Source: Chromobotia macracanthus
Lineage: Eukaryota; Chordata; Actinopteri; Cypriniformes; Botiidae
DNA length: 64,000 nucleotides
Reading direction: 5' to 3'
Assembly (NCBI GenBank): GCA_036877525.1
Contig: JAZGTH010000014.1
Coordinates: forward strand, 4,104,501 to 4,168,500
Below the pieces are notes generated by a model. The model saw only the letters and a list, made by a program, of their open reading frames with translations. It did not search any database and was not told the DNA's origin. Each line of letters opens with the position of its first letter. The stretch's first letter is position 1. The position numbers and the translations under genes were made by a program. Positions 23,883-36,688 of the stretch are shown here, one piece after another.

Positions 23883-26800
23883 TCAGCAGATCCACCGAAC
23901 TAAGCGGCTAAAAAAACTGGCTTTGTTCAGCTGGTCAAAATCTTGGCCCCTGAAAATAGCCATCTGGTCTCCCAGCGCAAGCTTTTTAAGAATTTCCTGA
24001 TTAACGTCGTTGCCAGTGGCAATTACCATGGAAACACCCTCTGCCCTGCGCATTGCGCTAATGCCCTCCTCCAGGTTCTTGGTGCTGGTGACTCCATCGG
24101 TGATGAAGACGAATAACAGCTCGGCATTTCGCCTAGCCACCCGTGTGCCTCTGCTTGAAACGATGTTATTGATAGCGTAGATGATACCATTTCCCACACT
24201 AGATGTAGAATCCAGGTACTTCAGTTTGGCGAGACTATCAGAGATGAAATCAGTGTTGTTGGAAAGTTTAAAGGCCAGCTGATGATCTCTTTCATCACCG
24301 AACTGCAGAAGAGCCACCCTGGCGTTGCGCTCATCGTCGTCTGCACGGGCCAGGTTCAGTGAGCCAGCAACTTTCTCCACAAACGTAAGTGCATACTGGA
24401 AATTCTCCAGACCCAAGCGCTCTGAGCCATCCAACATAAAAATGAGATCAACAGGACGCTGGATGCAGCTGGATACTGCTGGCTCTAAAATACAAAAAAC
24501 AGTGATGGATGTTTTGGTTAAATTCCTCAGACCAATTTGGTTAATGCAACTCTACAGTTGAACACTATCCACTATATGGAAAATCTCTAAACTGCAACAT
24601 ATGCAATAAAAAACCTGCATTTAAAACTTAATATTAGGGCTTGATATTATCACATCTAAACTTTTTGACAATTAGGAATTGCTTATTAAATTAAAGAAAA
24701 TGCTTTATTTTTAAATGATGGAAAATTCAATTATAGAAAATGCTCTAATTAGTTTAGGAACAGATAAACTTAAAAAGTAAGCATTTGCTCGTAAAAAACG
24801 TTTATTTGTTAAAAATATTCAAATTGCAATATCAGGTAACAATATCTGCAGTCCAATAGCTAATAACTTTATTCATTGCACATTTTAGATATACAGTGTC
24901 ATATTACAAGAAAAATCATATTGATCATAATAATGAAAAATATTCATGCTCTATGAAGCTCAGAGCAATACATTCTTTTTATCGCAAATGCCAAGATGTA
25001 CATAGATAATTCACATTACTTTCTATTTCCAGCCAAAAACAATCTCTTAATCATTGCACATGCAATATGTCACAAACATGGCCATGAACATTCATGTAAG
25101 ATGACTACATTAAAGCAAAACTGAATTTCCATCACAGTATATACATTCTATTCTAATTATACATTCTAATACTTAATCAGGGTTAATGTTATCTGAAAAG
25201 CAAATGAATATCTGGGGGTAATTTAGGGTATATAGTTTTATAGTTTTGCAAAAATGTAATTACCCTACATGCCATAACATTGGTTAAGGCAGTTTGCCAC
25301 ACAGTGCAGATGTTGTACAAATAATTTCCATAAAATATACTACAGGGGACATCCGATGATCAACAAGGGTGAAGCAACAGTAATCTATGAGAATCCATGT
25401 ATTTTCCCATTCTGTTAGAAACTTTGGAATTCAGCCATAATGTGCAAAATGCAAAACTGATTTAATAATGAACATAGTAAGTTAATAATTAACGGCATAT
25501 ATACAGATGCTTTAAAGGAAGCAAAAATGTTTAACCAATAATGATAATTCTGTTATTATTTACTCATGTCCTTTCAAATGTGTGACCAACCATCATGTCC
25601 TTTCAAATGTGTGACTTTCTTTCTTTAGTGGAACACAACAGTGGATGTGTTGAAGAAGGTTGCTTTGAATTTATTCTTTTTGTTGCTTTTGTTGTGTGGA
25701 AAATGACTGTGCGTTAAACTTTCTTTAAAACGTAAAAACAAAATCACCTTTTGTGTTCCAAGGAAATAAGATAGTATATGTGATTTGGAACCACTTCCCA
25801 GCTAAAAATTGTAGGTTGTAAGAATTTTCCCATAACGTTTCCATTAAGTAACTAAAACGTTAAAAATGTTACTTTGAAAGTTGTATTGTATTGTATGTTG
25901 TATTAACATTATAAAAATGTTATTTATAAAAACATTTTTTAATTCTGTACGTTTTTAAAACATTCCACTACCTACTTAAGAATATCTTAAGAACATGATA
26001 TATAATGTTAGAAAATCGTTATATTGATGTTATTGCAAGAACTTTTGATAACTTGGAGTGAACATTAGCCAACATTCTAGAAATTTCAGGAATCCCTAAT
26101 TCCCTAACACACATCTCACGTTTATAAGAGTCTTACTGTATAAGATCAAAACACCTTCAAATCCTAGAGACCCTGAGGATTCAAGCAACTTTGAGCACGT
26201 TGCACAAGCAAACTGTTCAAGAATCTGTTTGTTTAATCTACTTTTGCCTTCATTTGAAATTAAAAGATTAACAGCGCAGCAAACATTGAGGTCAGAGACA
26301 AAAATAGCTATTTCACAATTACTTAGCAAAGGAACTGCTTGTAGCGGAGGTTAGCACAGACAAGTAAGTGGCATAGTTAATGTTAATTTACCCAGCTAAC
26401 ATGGAACGTTCTCAGAACATTGGTTAATGTTCTTTAAAAGTTCTCAAAAAGCGTTCTTAAAGTAACGTTAGTAGAACGTTTTTTAATGTTATATATTGTA
26501 TATCAAAAATAACTTGTTAGTGGAACAGTTTAAAACATTTTTAAAAAGTAATTAAAAATGATTGTATAATGTTCTTATAACCAAGCATCAACATTTTGAA
26601 TATTCCTATAACTTTCAAAATAAAAATGTTTTTTATTACTTTATTTATTTATTTATACTTGAAACGTTAAGGAAACGTTCCTGCAACCTCAAATTGTTAG
26701 CTGGGTAGCCAGATGCTAATTATTTTCCATGCTAGATTTTTAAGACTTTTAAGAATAGTATTAGCAACTGCGTTAGATTGTAACTGTTAACCAAAAACCA

Positions 26801-29800
26801 CTCGACGGCAGAATCGAAATTCATGCATAGACCAGCTAGCATTTTACTTGACGATTGTCCTTCTTAACCACAACTCTACAGCGAGGCCAAGTGTTTCCTG
26901 TTCTTTCAAAATGAAAGCTGTCAACATGTTTTTTAAATGGCCAATCCCATGCTTCTGTAACAGAACCCTAACACAAGCCAAGGGCTTTGTTTGGGTCTCC
27001 CCTGATGTCAGAATAGACAATTCTAAATGAGTCAATGAACAGATCAGTCCATCTTTGTTTTTCAGAACCAGAGGCCAGTTTGGCTCTCTGGGCAGAGTAC
27101 GCTAATGTAGCTATAGCTTTAGTGTAGGTATCTGGGTGCTTGGCCTCTTGTAGATTGTTGATTAAGTTTGCGACGCTTGGTACAGTGTTCGGGATGGGAC
27201 TGTCCTTCCCCTCCTCTGCAAGGGCCTCATGTAAGGGATACCCATTCCACGTAGACACCACATCTGCAAGTGAGTGTTGAAACGATAGTTTTAGGGGCCT
27301 CCTAGCAACTGGCTCTGCCTAAAACGATCCCACTGCGTGGTGTGCAGGTATACAACACTACAGCGATGTTTCTGTGTGAGACTGGGCTGGTTTAGCACAC
27401 ATAACAAATGCATGACAACATATATAACCCCGCACATTTGTGGCGCACAACATAATAAATGTTTTACACGAGTTATGCATGTTTAACTGTTCATTTAATC
27501 TGGAAAAATAATGATTTCTGGTTTCTTGGTTATCTGGTCAATTTTATATTATTTTAAAGCTGCAATCCATAACTTTTGCCTCTCTACCGCACTTTATGTT
27601 TGAACCATAAATTGCAGGTTGCTTTTCATTATGTATGTTGAAGTCACATGAAACCAAATTGACATTTTCCAGGAAATTTAACCCAACTTCTCAAATTATA
27701 AATCATTATTATAAGCTTGTGAATCGGGTAAGCTTAGGAGCTTTTATGTACTTGCTCAATAACTGATTTTTGTTTATGTTTAAACAAAGAAAGTTACAGA
27801 TTGCAGCTTTAAGAGACAACATTAATAACATGGCCTAGGAAGAACACATAAGATCTTAGTTTTCTTAAGCCTGTTCTTGTTCATTATTTTATAATAGTCT
27901 GCTAGTTGCGATTATTGGCACATGTGCTATTAACTTTATTCTGTGACTGGACAATATTATAAATATTGTGACCCAATTTAAACCCTGTGAGAAAGGCAAT
28001 TAGAACACAGTTGTATGTTGAACAAAGTGTATGTAATTAGTGAAATACATTGTTTGCTATAAAATTCAGAATGTCATTATAGGAGCCTCAATCTTACCCA
28101 AATTGATGGGTATGTATGGACCGATGTGATAAATCACTTACCAGCTGTACATGGAAGATCAGGGCAAACAATCACAGGATCTATAACATACAAAACAAAG
28201 TGTTATGACCTTTTAAGACATTTTAAAACCTTTTGAAGTCTGTACAAGTTTCCAGGTCTCACCTGGGCAGAGTACAGTCTCAATCCTATTGAGGAATTCC
28301 TCGGCCACCAGATCAGCAAAACGCTTCATGCCCATCACTTTTCCATCTTTATTGCAGGCGATGGACTTCAGGCTTTCATTGTCCACTGACTGATTGAACA
28401 TGTCACCGACACCGATGGCATTGACGTTGATGCTGTCGTCCTTGCAAAGGTGATCGAGCAGTTTGTCATCATCGCGGGGGTCATAACGGCCGTCTGTGAT
28501 AACGACCACCGTGACATTAGCCTTAGCGCGACGACTGTCACGGATCAGATTATCGTAGGCGAACTTCAGGGCAGAAGGAGTCCACGTTCCCCCGGCGATC
28601 CATTCCAGCTTTTTCACAGCTTCTCTGAAGGCAGATAGAGAGTCAATCTTGGAGTCGTTGAGGCGAATAACCTGGAATGTTCCATTGTGACTGTACTGGA
28701 CAACGCCGACTCTGGTTCCTAAGACATGTAGCAAATGCAGGTGGAAAAAGATGGTTAGATTTGGTAAATCTTCACTAAAAAAACAGTAAAAATAGGGCAC
28801 TATGTACTGTATTATTATGAAGGAATTTTCTGTATTTTTTTACAGCTACTTGCATTTTGAATCTCGCACAATGCATTGTGATTCAGGGTTAACGGAAGTC
28901 TAAAAACTGACAGATAATTTCCTGCCAGAAAATGAACAGCACATTTCTCATTTAATTACCAGTGCAAGATTTTCGTTTCTTTAGAGTGTACCTTTGTAAA
29001 TTATACTTTGATGAAAAATCACCTTCGATAAAACTACCACACTTATTTGGATTGCATTTTTGCCATGACTGCTCTTTCAGGATCAGCCCCACTAATCAGG
29101 TAAAATTTGATTGACAAGGCAGTGAATTCCACCTGTCTCCGAACTGGGATCTTTTGCCATTGATCCCAGTCTACTAATGGCATTGATCACGAAGTTCTTC
29201 TCCAGGGTGAAGTTTGTCAGCCCCACACTCTCCGAGCTGTCAATCACAAACACGATATCCAGCGCTCCACATCTCTTTTCACAGTCTGAAACAGAAGACG
29301 GCTCTTACTTAACCAAAGCCATCATTCAGTACCAAATCAAATCCTTTTATTGTAAAAAGTTACAAGATGCTTACCACAGCATCCACAGGTCTCTCTGATG
29401 TAGTTCATGACATCACATTCCTGATAAAATAAACGTATATCGTTTAAGATGCATACTAAAGTAATAATGTGCCATTGAAAGTAGCCTTCAATGGCACATT
29501 ATTGTGCCCAGCCTTTAAGAGATTACAAAATCTGAATGTTTTGTGCTTACAGTAAGGCCAGGATCTCCTTCTGGGCCAGGGTCACCCTGTCAAAAACACA
29601 ATTCAAAATAAGATTGAAAAATTGTTTAAATTGCACTCTCAACATTCAAACGTTATAATGTGGTAATTTACTGTTTTTGAACCACTGTTACTGTATGTGA
29701 TATATACATATATCAACATTTCCATGCAGTAAACATTACAATGATGGCCAGTAAACTTACGTCTCTTCCTGGAACACCGTCAGGTCCTCTTCGCCCGGGC

Positions 29801-32800
29801 TCTCCTGGGGGTCCAGGCTCTCCCTGTAACACAGTAACATCCTTATCAGACCCGTGCTGTATCATCTAGTCCTTTCACTAGGGTCTTAATCAAGATCTCT
29901 TTGCTGTTTACAAGACTGGCTATGAGTTACCAAAAATATTGTTGTATATAATGTTCAGTTTCTTGTAAAGACTGATTGTTTCATTTCTATTTATCTTAAG
30001 GAGCAGTGGGGATTCATTTTGTGTTGCCTGTTTCTGCTTTTTCACTTTAATACAGTGGCAGCCATGGTCATACACCTTATGAATAACCTAAGACCACGAT
30101 TTCAGCTAAAAATCTTCTTTACTGTTCTGCTAAACAAAAAATGTCACATGAATCTTGGAAAGGTGTGTAAATAACCAGCAAATTTTCATTACTGGGTAAA
30201 CTATCTCTTTGAGAAACTTTCTGATTATTTAAAGAACAGCAAAATTTTTGAAAAGCATAGTGCTAAAATGATTAGATTTGCTCACTGGCTCTCCTGGTTT
30301 TCCGTTAGGGCCTGGCTCACCCTTGGGACCACAGTCACCTCTGCTTCCTCTCTGTCCAGGTACCCCTTTATCACCCCTGTCACCCTGTGAAACAAACCAA
30401 CAGATCACAGTTTATATAAGACATGATATAACAGCCCAGTTAATAGGGAACATTCCCAGAACATTTTCTAAAAATTCTCTCAAAGTCACCAAAAAATGTT
30501 CTTGCAGTAATGTTAGTAGAACTTTTTTACCATATATATCATATATATTAAACACATTATTCATACGTATACATTGTTAGTGGAACGTTTTAAAAAGATC
30601 TATGAATATGTGCTGCGGTTTATATTTAACTAATTACAGTACCGTAGGTCCTCTTGCTCCAGGATAGCTAAATCCAGGTCTGCCAGAATCGCCCTAAGTC
30701 AAAATAAACAGAATCTTCCATTTGTAAATAAAAAAACAAGCTTTATATATTGAGGTTCATTGAAAAATAACATTCATAAAAATTCAAAGGCTTTGTGTGG
30801 CGGTGTACCTTTGGTCCTGGGGGGCCTGGGTCACCCCTCGGGCCAGCATCACCCGGGTCACCTTGTGAACCCTGTAATTAAAAAAATGTTTGTGGCTGTT
30901 TAATGATGAAGCTGATCTTACTGTTATGTAACCATGGATACATTATTGTTAATGTTAAGCAATTCCTTGTAACCAGTGTGAGTAAAACAATTTGCCACCT
31001 TAACCACTCGGCCATCTGGTTAAAATGCTGTGTTAAAATGCTTGTAATATCCCACAATTCTGTGCATGTGGTCCTGCAGTTACAAAAACAAGAAATGGCA
31101 TCTAACAAAGTAGTTTAGAAGTAAATGAATGAAATAATGTTTTTCTTTAACTTATGATTCATTTTGCACAGAGAAATTATTAAGCGTTATAGTCATTCAA
31201 TATTCCGTTGGTGATCTCTAAACTTAATTTGTTCTAGATCATTAGACGTAACATTATGATTCCTTGAAAGCCATTTTAAAACCATTAAAGATGACTTTAT
31301 ACTAAAGAAGCTGTATTTGTTAGAACACCAAATTAATGTGTAATGAGGCAGCAGGGTAACTTAATTCTAAACAGCCAGTTTAACATGTACTAAGCCTTTA
31401 GGTCTTACAAAATAGCCCTTTTGTTTCAAAAGATTTAACAGTTACTGATTTGAGTCAATTTTGAATGTTTTTTTTACATTTCTTCCGGGTTCCCCAGGAG
31501 CTCCTGGTGGGCCTCTTGGTCCTGGAAGTCCTACATCACCCTAGAAGTTGAAAACAAAAGCCAACAAGCATATAAATCCACCTTAATATTGAACTACAGT
31601 CAATACAGCTAACAGTTAGCATTGCTATAATGTCAGACAGTCAAATCAGTTTAAAGTTTCTTACCTTAGAGCCTTGGTTTCCAGCTAAACCTGGATTACC
31701 CCTCTGCCCCTCGGGACCTGGTTCACCCTGTCAAATTATTATCAATTTAATTAATCAGCAGACAACATCATCTTCCTTCTTAAATCTCAGTTTACAATTA
31801 CGAGGCAGTTGTTAACTAATTTTTTTAATAGAGACCAATATCTTTGGAAAATTAATCTTCGGTGAATCTAGACACTGACCCTCTCTCCGTTTGGCCCGTT
31901 CGAACCAGTGCTGCCTTTGGGTCCAAAGTCACCTCGTCTTCCCTAAAAATCATTGGTACCTATAAATATCATAATTCTACCACAGGTCATATTAGTTTTA
32001 AAATGCTAAATAGCTAAAAAAGCTCCTCACAGGATCACCGTTAGGTCCAGATCCCCCAGGTGACCCCTGTAAAACAAACCATAAAACAATCTAAATAATA
32101 ATTGATCAATATTTAAAAGAAAGTAATGCAAATCATTGAAACAAATACATACAGCAGATCCTTTCACACCAGGAATTCCAGGAGATCCGGGACTTCCTCT
32201 TTCTCCCTGTAGGGGGTGTCAGAGAGCTCATTACATATGATCGATAGCCAATATCAATGCCATTTTTGTCTTTAGTTGCAAAAACGTACTCTGGGTCCTG
32301 GCTCTCCATCCAGGCCCGGTGGGCCTGATCGCCCTGGACGGCCTGGGTCACCCTAGAGGCAAAGTTAGAAATCATAACACCTCAGACCAATTAGCCTATA
32401 TAATAGGCGTAAAATGCTCATTTTGGCATTTGTTCAAGTACCCTGTCTCCTGGAGACCCTGGAGGACCAAGTTCTCCGACACCTCCAGGATAGCCGTCAG
32501 GACCCTGTGAAACACATTCATGTCAATAAAATGGTCTAACAATAACTGATATCCCGATACCAGGAATAAAAGGAAAAACTCACACACCTTGTCACCTGGG
32601 TCACCTTTGCAGCCAGGGGCGCCGATCCTGCCAATTTTTCCCTGTTAACACAATGTAATTTTTAATCCATTTATATTTTATGAATTCCTAAATTCACTTA
32701 AACTATCCAACCCTTACTTTGACACTAGACCACATTACCATAACGTTTGTACATTACTAACCTTTTGCCCATCTGTTCCATTGCGGCCAGGTACTCCTGC

Positions 32801-34989
32801 AACACCCTGGTGGATGAAGAAAAAAAATGTTATGGATGCATAAATGCACATGCAGGAGGAAGAGTTCTGTATGCAAATAAAACATAGTTATCAGTAAACT
32901 CTTTGATGAACATACCTTTTTCCCTTGCGTTCCAATATCTCCCTTAAAGTAAGAGAATTTGCGTGTTAAAAAGCGTGTTTTCATGTTTGCAGCATTATGT
33001 ATACAGCAACTATTTATCAGACCTTACAAATAATTCTCAAACAATCGTACCTTTTCGCCTATAAAACCGCGCTCTCCCTGAAAGAGTAAAAAATAAAACA
33101 ACATGGTGGGTACAGATAATAAATCAGAAACTTCGTGGAAAAATTGCACATAGGGAAAGTTGGAAACCAACCTTAGAACCAGGATGTCCAATGGGTCCTT
33201 CAATACCCGCATCTCCCTGTATATTTCGACGTTTTGAGTTAAAACAAATAGTATTGGCAATTTGTGTTGTATTTATTTTGAAATGGAGTATTTAATGAAA
33301 ATGGATTAACAGGAATGAGTTTATACTCACAGGATGTCCTTTTTGACCTTTAGGACCAGGGTCACCATTATCACCTTTAGCTCCCTGTAATAATCAAAAT
33401 TGATGTTAAAAGATAAGAAATGGTTAAATAAATAGTTGTTAAATAGATGTAAACACTTACTGAACTATTAAGAATTTGAGATACTCACTTTATGTCCTCT
33501 GTGTCCCTGAGGACCTGGAGGTCCTTGAGTCTTCAAACATTTAATATGGTAGCACTGAAAATAAAGATGAGATCCAGTTAAACAAAATCACATGAATCTA
33601 CCAAAAATTTGATGATTTAAAAAAGTAGACCTGTTCACAGTTCAGATATTAGACATTCTATGACGACCTGGATGTGCGTAAACCTGCAATGATTTTCTTT
33701 TAATAGAAAAGTAATACAAAATGTGGAAAAAAACAATTGAAATCAGTGATATCAGTTGATCTGATATGTATCTCACCTTTTGATAAGCCAGATAAAGCTG
33801 TCAAAAGAAAAAGAAAGATTGTCAAAAACAGGTCATTTCAGGACATATATTTATTTAAAAATGTCATTTTTTATATTAAAAATGTCAGCCATTGCATTAC
33901 CATTGTGTTGTAAATCTGGTCGATTGTTGATGTCACTATGAGAGGCCGCACCCCCGTGAGATTAACTGCCATGAATTTATCACGGAAAACCTCAGTAGGT
34001 GTGTTAGCAATCTCCTCAAGTCCTGTCTCCATCAGGTTCCTGGAGGATGCAACGGCAAAAATTTCAATCATCTCCTCACGTGCATGCTCTACCGCCATTT
34101 TGATCCCACCACACGGGGATCCTGTCACATGACCATCTGTGATGACCACTGCAAACTGCTTGGCTTTGGATTTGGATGGCGAGTGAACCAGCATATTAGT
34201 CATGTTGGTGATGGCACAGTCAATGTATGTTCCATTGCCCAGGTACTTGATGTCTGTCAGGTTCTTGATAAATACCTCCTTACTGGTGATGGCATTGGTG
34301 ATGTTCTCATAGTTTTGAGAGAAGTGAAGACCTCCTACAGACCAGGAGATCTTAACTCTATCTTTGTAGTAAAAATTTTCTAGTTTGTTAACAAAGGCGG
34401 TGGTAAACTCTTTTATGCTCTCAACCAGACTTCCAGGTGGGTTCTCCTGCAGAGCGATGGTCTCCGAGGTATCAATGACAAAGTACAAATCTATGGGACA
34501 TTCTATTTTCTCTGGAAGGACAGAACACATCAAAAAGTCTTATGAGGTCATTTTTTTCTCCAAAATAATACTTCTGTATTGAGATGTTTCTCTTTGAGAA
34601 CAAGTAGGCAGAGATTTTATCCATATGGAATTATGTGGACTGTTAAGAGTGGGTGTTCCTTAAACTGTGTGTATTGTTATTATTTTTCAAATAAAGTTTA
34701 AACTATATAGCTTATACAGTCAATCATACCTTCTTTCCACAATTCAGGTTTTAAAACTTTAGTATAAACTGTATTACTTAATTATAAGTATTATGCATTT
34801 TTCTTGAAATTCATTGCATAGATCAATCCATAAATTCAATTTCTATAGCGCTTTTCACAATTTTGCATTATTGCAAAGCAGATTTAGTCCATCAGTTAAA
34901 AAAGCAGAGATTGACTCACCGTTGCACTCTGGCCGACTCTGTGCATGAACACTGGCCAGAACCAGGAGAAGGACCAAAATTCCCATCAT
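23883..34989 (-). CDS. col6a2: Collagen alpha-2(VI) chain
   Basis: Exons: 34989-34920, 34511-33901, 33797-33777, 33554-33489, 33384-33331, 33216-33172, 33077-33051, 32942-32916, 32806-32762, 32641-32588, 32504-32442, 32352-32290, 32206-32153, 32066-32031, 31942-31880, 31727-31665, 31540-31478, 30871-30809, 30693-30643, 30384-30286, 29823-29761, 29586-29551, 29420-29375, 29285-29133, 28718-28263, 28180-28142, 24484-23883. All phases fit: 1010 aa (human 1019). Signal peptide MMGILVLLLVLASVHA; N-terminal VWA with MIDAS DTSET and TDGHVTGSPCGGIK; triple helix of 335 residues, the human length, with Cys at helix position 89 (GAPGCKGDPG) for dimer assembly and the FSYPG interruption; then ECDVMNYIRETCGCC, a VWA with DSSES, and a last VWA with DGSER ending RLVRWIC as in COL6A2. 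A 5' UTR acceptor precedes 35004. Extracellular matrix microfibril subunit. Confidence 0.97.
24485..25796 (-). other. col6a2: col6a2 last intron, proximal part
   Basis: AT-rich with no coding signal. At 25563-25612 a 22-bp word (catgtcctttcaaatgtgtg) is duplicated with a short spacer. Confidence 0.6.
25797..26092 (-). mobile_element. Short inverted-repeat transposon, copy 2
   Basis: It begins CCCAGCTAAAAATTGTAGG (B end) and finishes with the A-end words gaacattagccaacattct. Orientation is opposite to copy 3, which lies 300 bp away. Confidence 0.75.
26390..26706 (+). mobile_element. Short inverted-repeat transposon, copy 3 (best preserved)
   Basis: The ends are TA-CCCAGCTAACA and TGTTAGCTGGG-TA, perfect 11-bp inverted repeats flanked by TA, which suggests a TA target duplication as in Tc1/mariner-type elements. 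The A end has AACGTTCTCAGAACATT. The B end has AACGTTCCTGCAACCTCAAA. It is about 315 bp and encodes nothing, so it is non-autonomous. It lies immediately downstream of the alternative col6a2 exon. Confidence 0.85.
26968..27263 (-). CDS. col6a2: Alternative 3'-terminal exon of col6a2 (2C2a-type C-terminus)
   Basis: After an acceptor cacttgcag this exon continues in the phase left by exon 28180-28142 (G|AT), exactly the phase used by the final VWA exon (G|AG). It encodes about 98 residues ending ELF-like DLFIDSFRIVYSDIRGDP and NKALGLC before TAG. This matches the human COL6A2 2C2a variant tail (recalled as ...GDPETALALC). Using it replaces the last VWA domain and gives a 908 aa chain. Minus-strand AATAAA hexamers at 26632-26655 can serve as its poly(A) signals. 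Confidence 0.9.
27553..27813. mobile_element. Second short inverted-repeat element (aaagctgcaatc ends)
   Basis: The left end ttaaagctgcaatccataac and right end gttacagattgcagctttaa are about 20-bp inverted repeats around about 220 bp of non-coding DNA inside the col6a2 intron. A fragment of the same end (attgcagctttaaa) occurs near 42151. Confidence 0.8.
29463..29503. repeat. Perfect 17-bp inverted repeat (hairpin) in a col6a2 intron
   Basis: aataatgtgccattgaa is followed after 7 nt by its exact reverse complement. It sits between exons 29420-29375 and 29586-29551, in an intron of only 130 nt. Confidence 0.95.
30433..30600 (+). mobile_element. Short inverted-repeat transposon, copy 4 (truncated)
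   Basis: It starts CCCAGTTAATAGGGAACATT (A end) and runs through aatgttcttgcagtaatgttag to ggaacgttttaaaa. The B end is missing. It lies within a col6a2 intron. Confidence 0.7.
34825..34900. repeat. Fragment of a common fish interspersed repeat
   Basis: ctatagcgcttttcacaatt followed by ttgcaaagcagatttag resembles an abundant fish repeat. It is recognised from general familiarity and its boundaries are uncertain. Confidence 0.4.
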
Positions 34990-36529
34990 CCTTAATTCTA
35001 CTTCCTAAAGAGACACAAACAGGATGTGTTGACCACACTGATCTGTTCAGACTGTCTGTGAACAATCTTTTAGCAAAACCAGTTAAATCAATATACACAT
35101 TTCAACATAAACTGGAAAAATTAGTCAAATGCAGCGTACAAATGTCTTGTCAATCCCTGAAAAATTACTATTGAAATGGTACGATAAAGAACTTTTTAGC
35201 ACAATTATCAACTAATCACATAATGAGTACTAATAACTGAAGCTAAAATCTACCCACTGCAAATAGGTTACAGAGCCACAAACAACTCCCGCTAGAGGTC
35301 AGCACTAATAGCCAACAACATTTAGTTCAGCAGAAACATACATTATCATCATTTGATCACTAAATTGATGTTGTCCTATGATATTACTTTGGATTGAAAG
35401 TGCATATGTATTCCTAAAACCTATACCAACCAACGTTGCTGTGCCTGATAAAGAGATGCTGTTTACTCTTACCATGATTTGAATAATCATACCTCTGCAA
35501 CAGTCTAATCATTTACATCAAAATGTGAAAATCAGCTATCACAGTTAGGCAATCAAGTACTACTGAAAGAAAGAGATATTCAACAAGAGCTGAAACACTC
35601 AACTCTTTCCCCTTTACATCACACATTGCAGAATAAACCAGCAACAATAAGCAAAAAAAAAAGCTTGAGTGGGCGTGGCTTCGGGCCTGGAAGTTGTTTC
35701 TAATAGTTAGCAGATACTACAGGTGTCCATCATCCGATAATAATAATTCACAGCATAATTTTCATTTCCATCAGTATTAAAAAGTGTATCACAATCACTA
35801 CTGAAGTGTACATTTCTGCCCATGGTCTTACTGTTAAAACACATTATATACTCAATTTAGGATGTTATCTATTTTATATTGTTAAATTGACTTGCCATTT
35901 TCATTTTAGGTGCTATTTCTTGTAATTCAACCAAAAAATTGATATATTTGAATGTGTGTGTTTAATGCTTTGAGGACTTTTCCTCGTAATATTTAGTTTA
36001 ATGATAATCTGCGTTTTTAATAAGAAATGGTTGTGATTTAGCAGGAGGGTCCAGTTCGTCTGTCCATCCAGTCTTAATAGATACTGGGTACTGGTGATGA
36101 GTTTGCCTTTATTTTATTTTTAATTCAAGTTTTGGCATCTCAGCTGGGCCTTTTTGGGGACATTTTTAACGTTTTTTAATCAAAATGACCTAATTAAATA
36201 CATGAAGGACATGCAGGTTTACGAGCTATAAAGGCAACACTGGAGAAATGTGGCCACAAATTCAGCTTTTGTCCTTTTGTATGTATTGCAAAGACATTCA
36301 TTACCAAACTGCTGTATTTGTTTATTCCATAATAGATTTATATTTCAGAGGTTACACCAGATATATGGCCTCTTAATTATACATAATTAAATATACAAAA
36401 TATGTGATATTGCCTATATTTAAAAAAATAAATAGAAAATGGACATTTAAAAGTCATTCCATCATCCAAAATGTTTTCATACTCCATAGAAATATACACG
36501 ACGGGTCTGTGCAACAGAGCTATGAATGC

Positions 36530-36530
<1 letters not shown>

Positions 36531-36562
<32 letters not shown>
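36531..36562. repeat. (ATA)n microsatellite
   Basis: About ten ATA/TAA units in tandem. Confidence 0.95.
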
Positions 36563-36564
<2 letters not shown>

Positions 36565-36648
36565 AACATGCAACATAAAAGACGTATGATTGCACAGTCC
36601 AAATCGGAAAGACTTTTCTTGTGTTTCCAGCACATCTTGAAGCAGATC

Positions 36649-36688
36649 AAAGATGCAAAATCAAAGTTTACTTTAATTTTGCATCTTT
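36649..36688. repeat. Perfect 13-bp inverted repeat
   Basis: aaagatgcaaaat and its reverse complement attttgcatcttt are separated by 14 nt. Confidence 0.9.

Noticed and set aside
33938..34383. Plus-strand frames over the N-terminal VWA exon of col6a2
   Set aside because: Antisense shadows of a confirmed coding exon.
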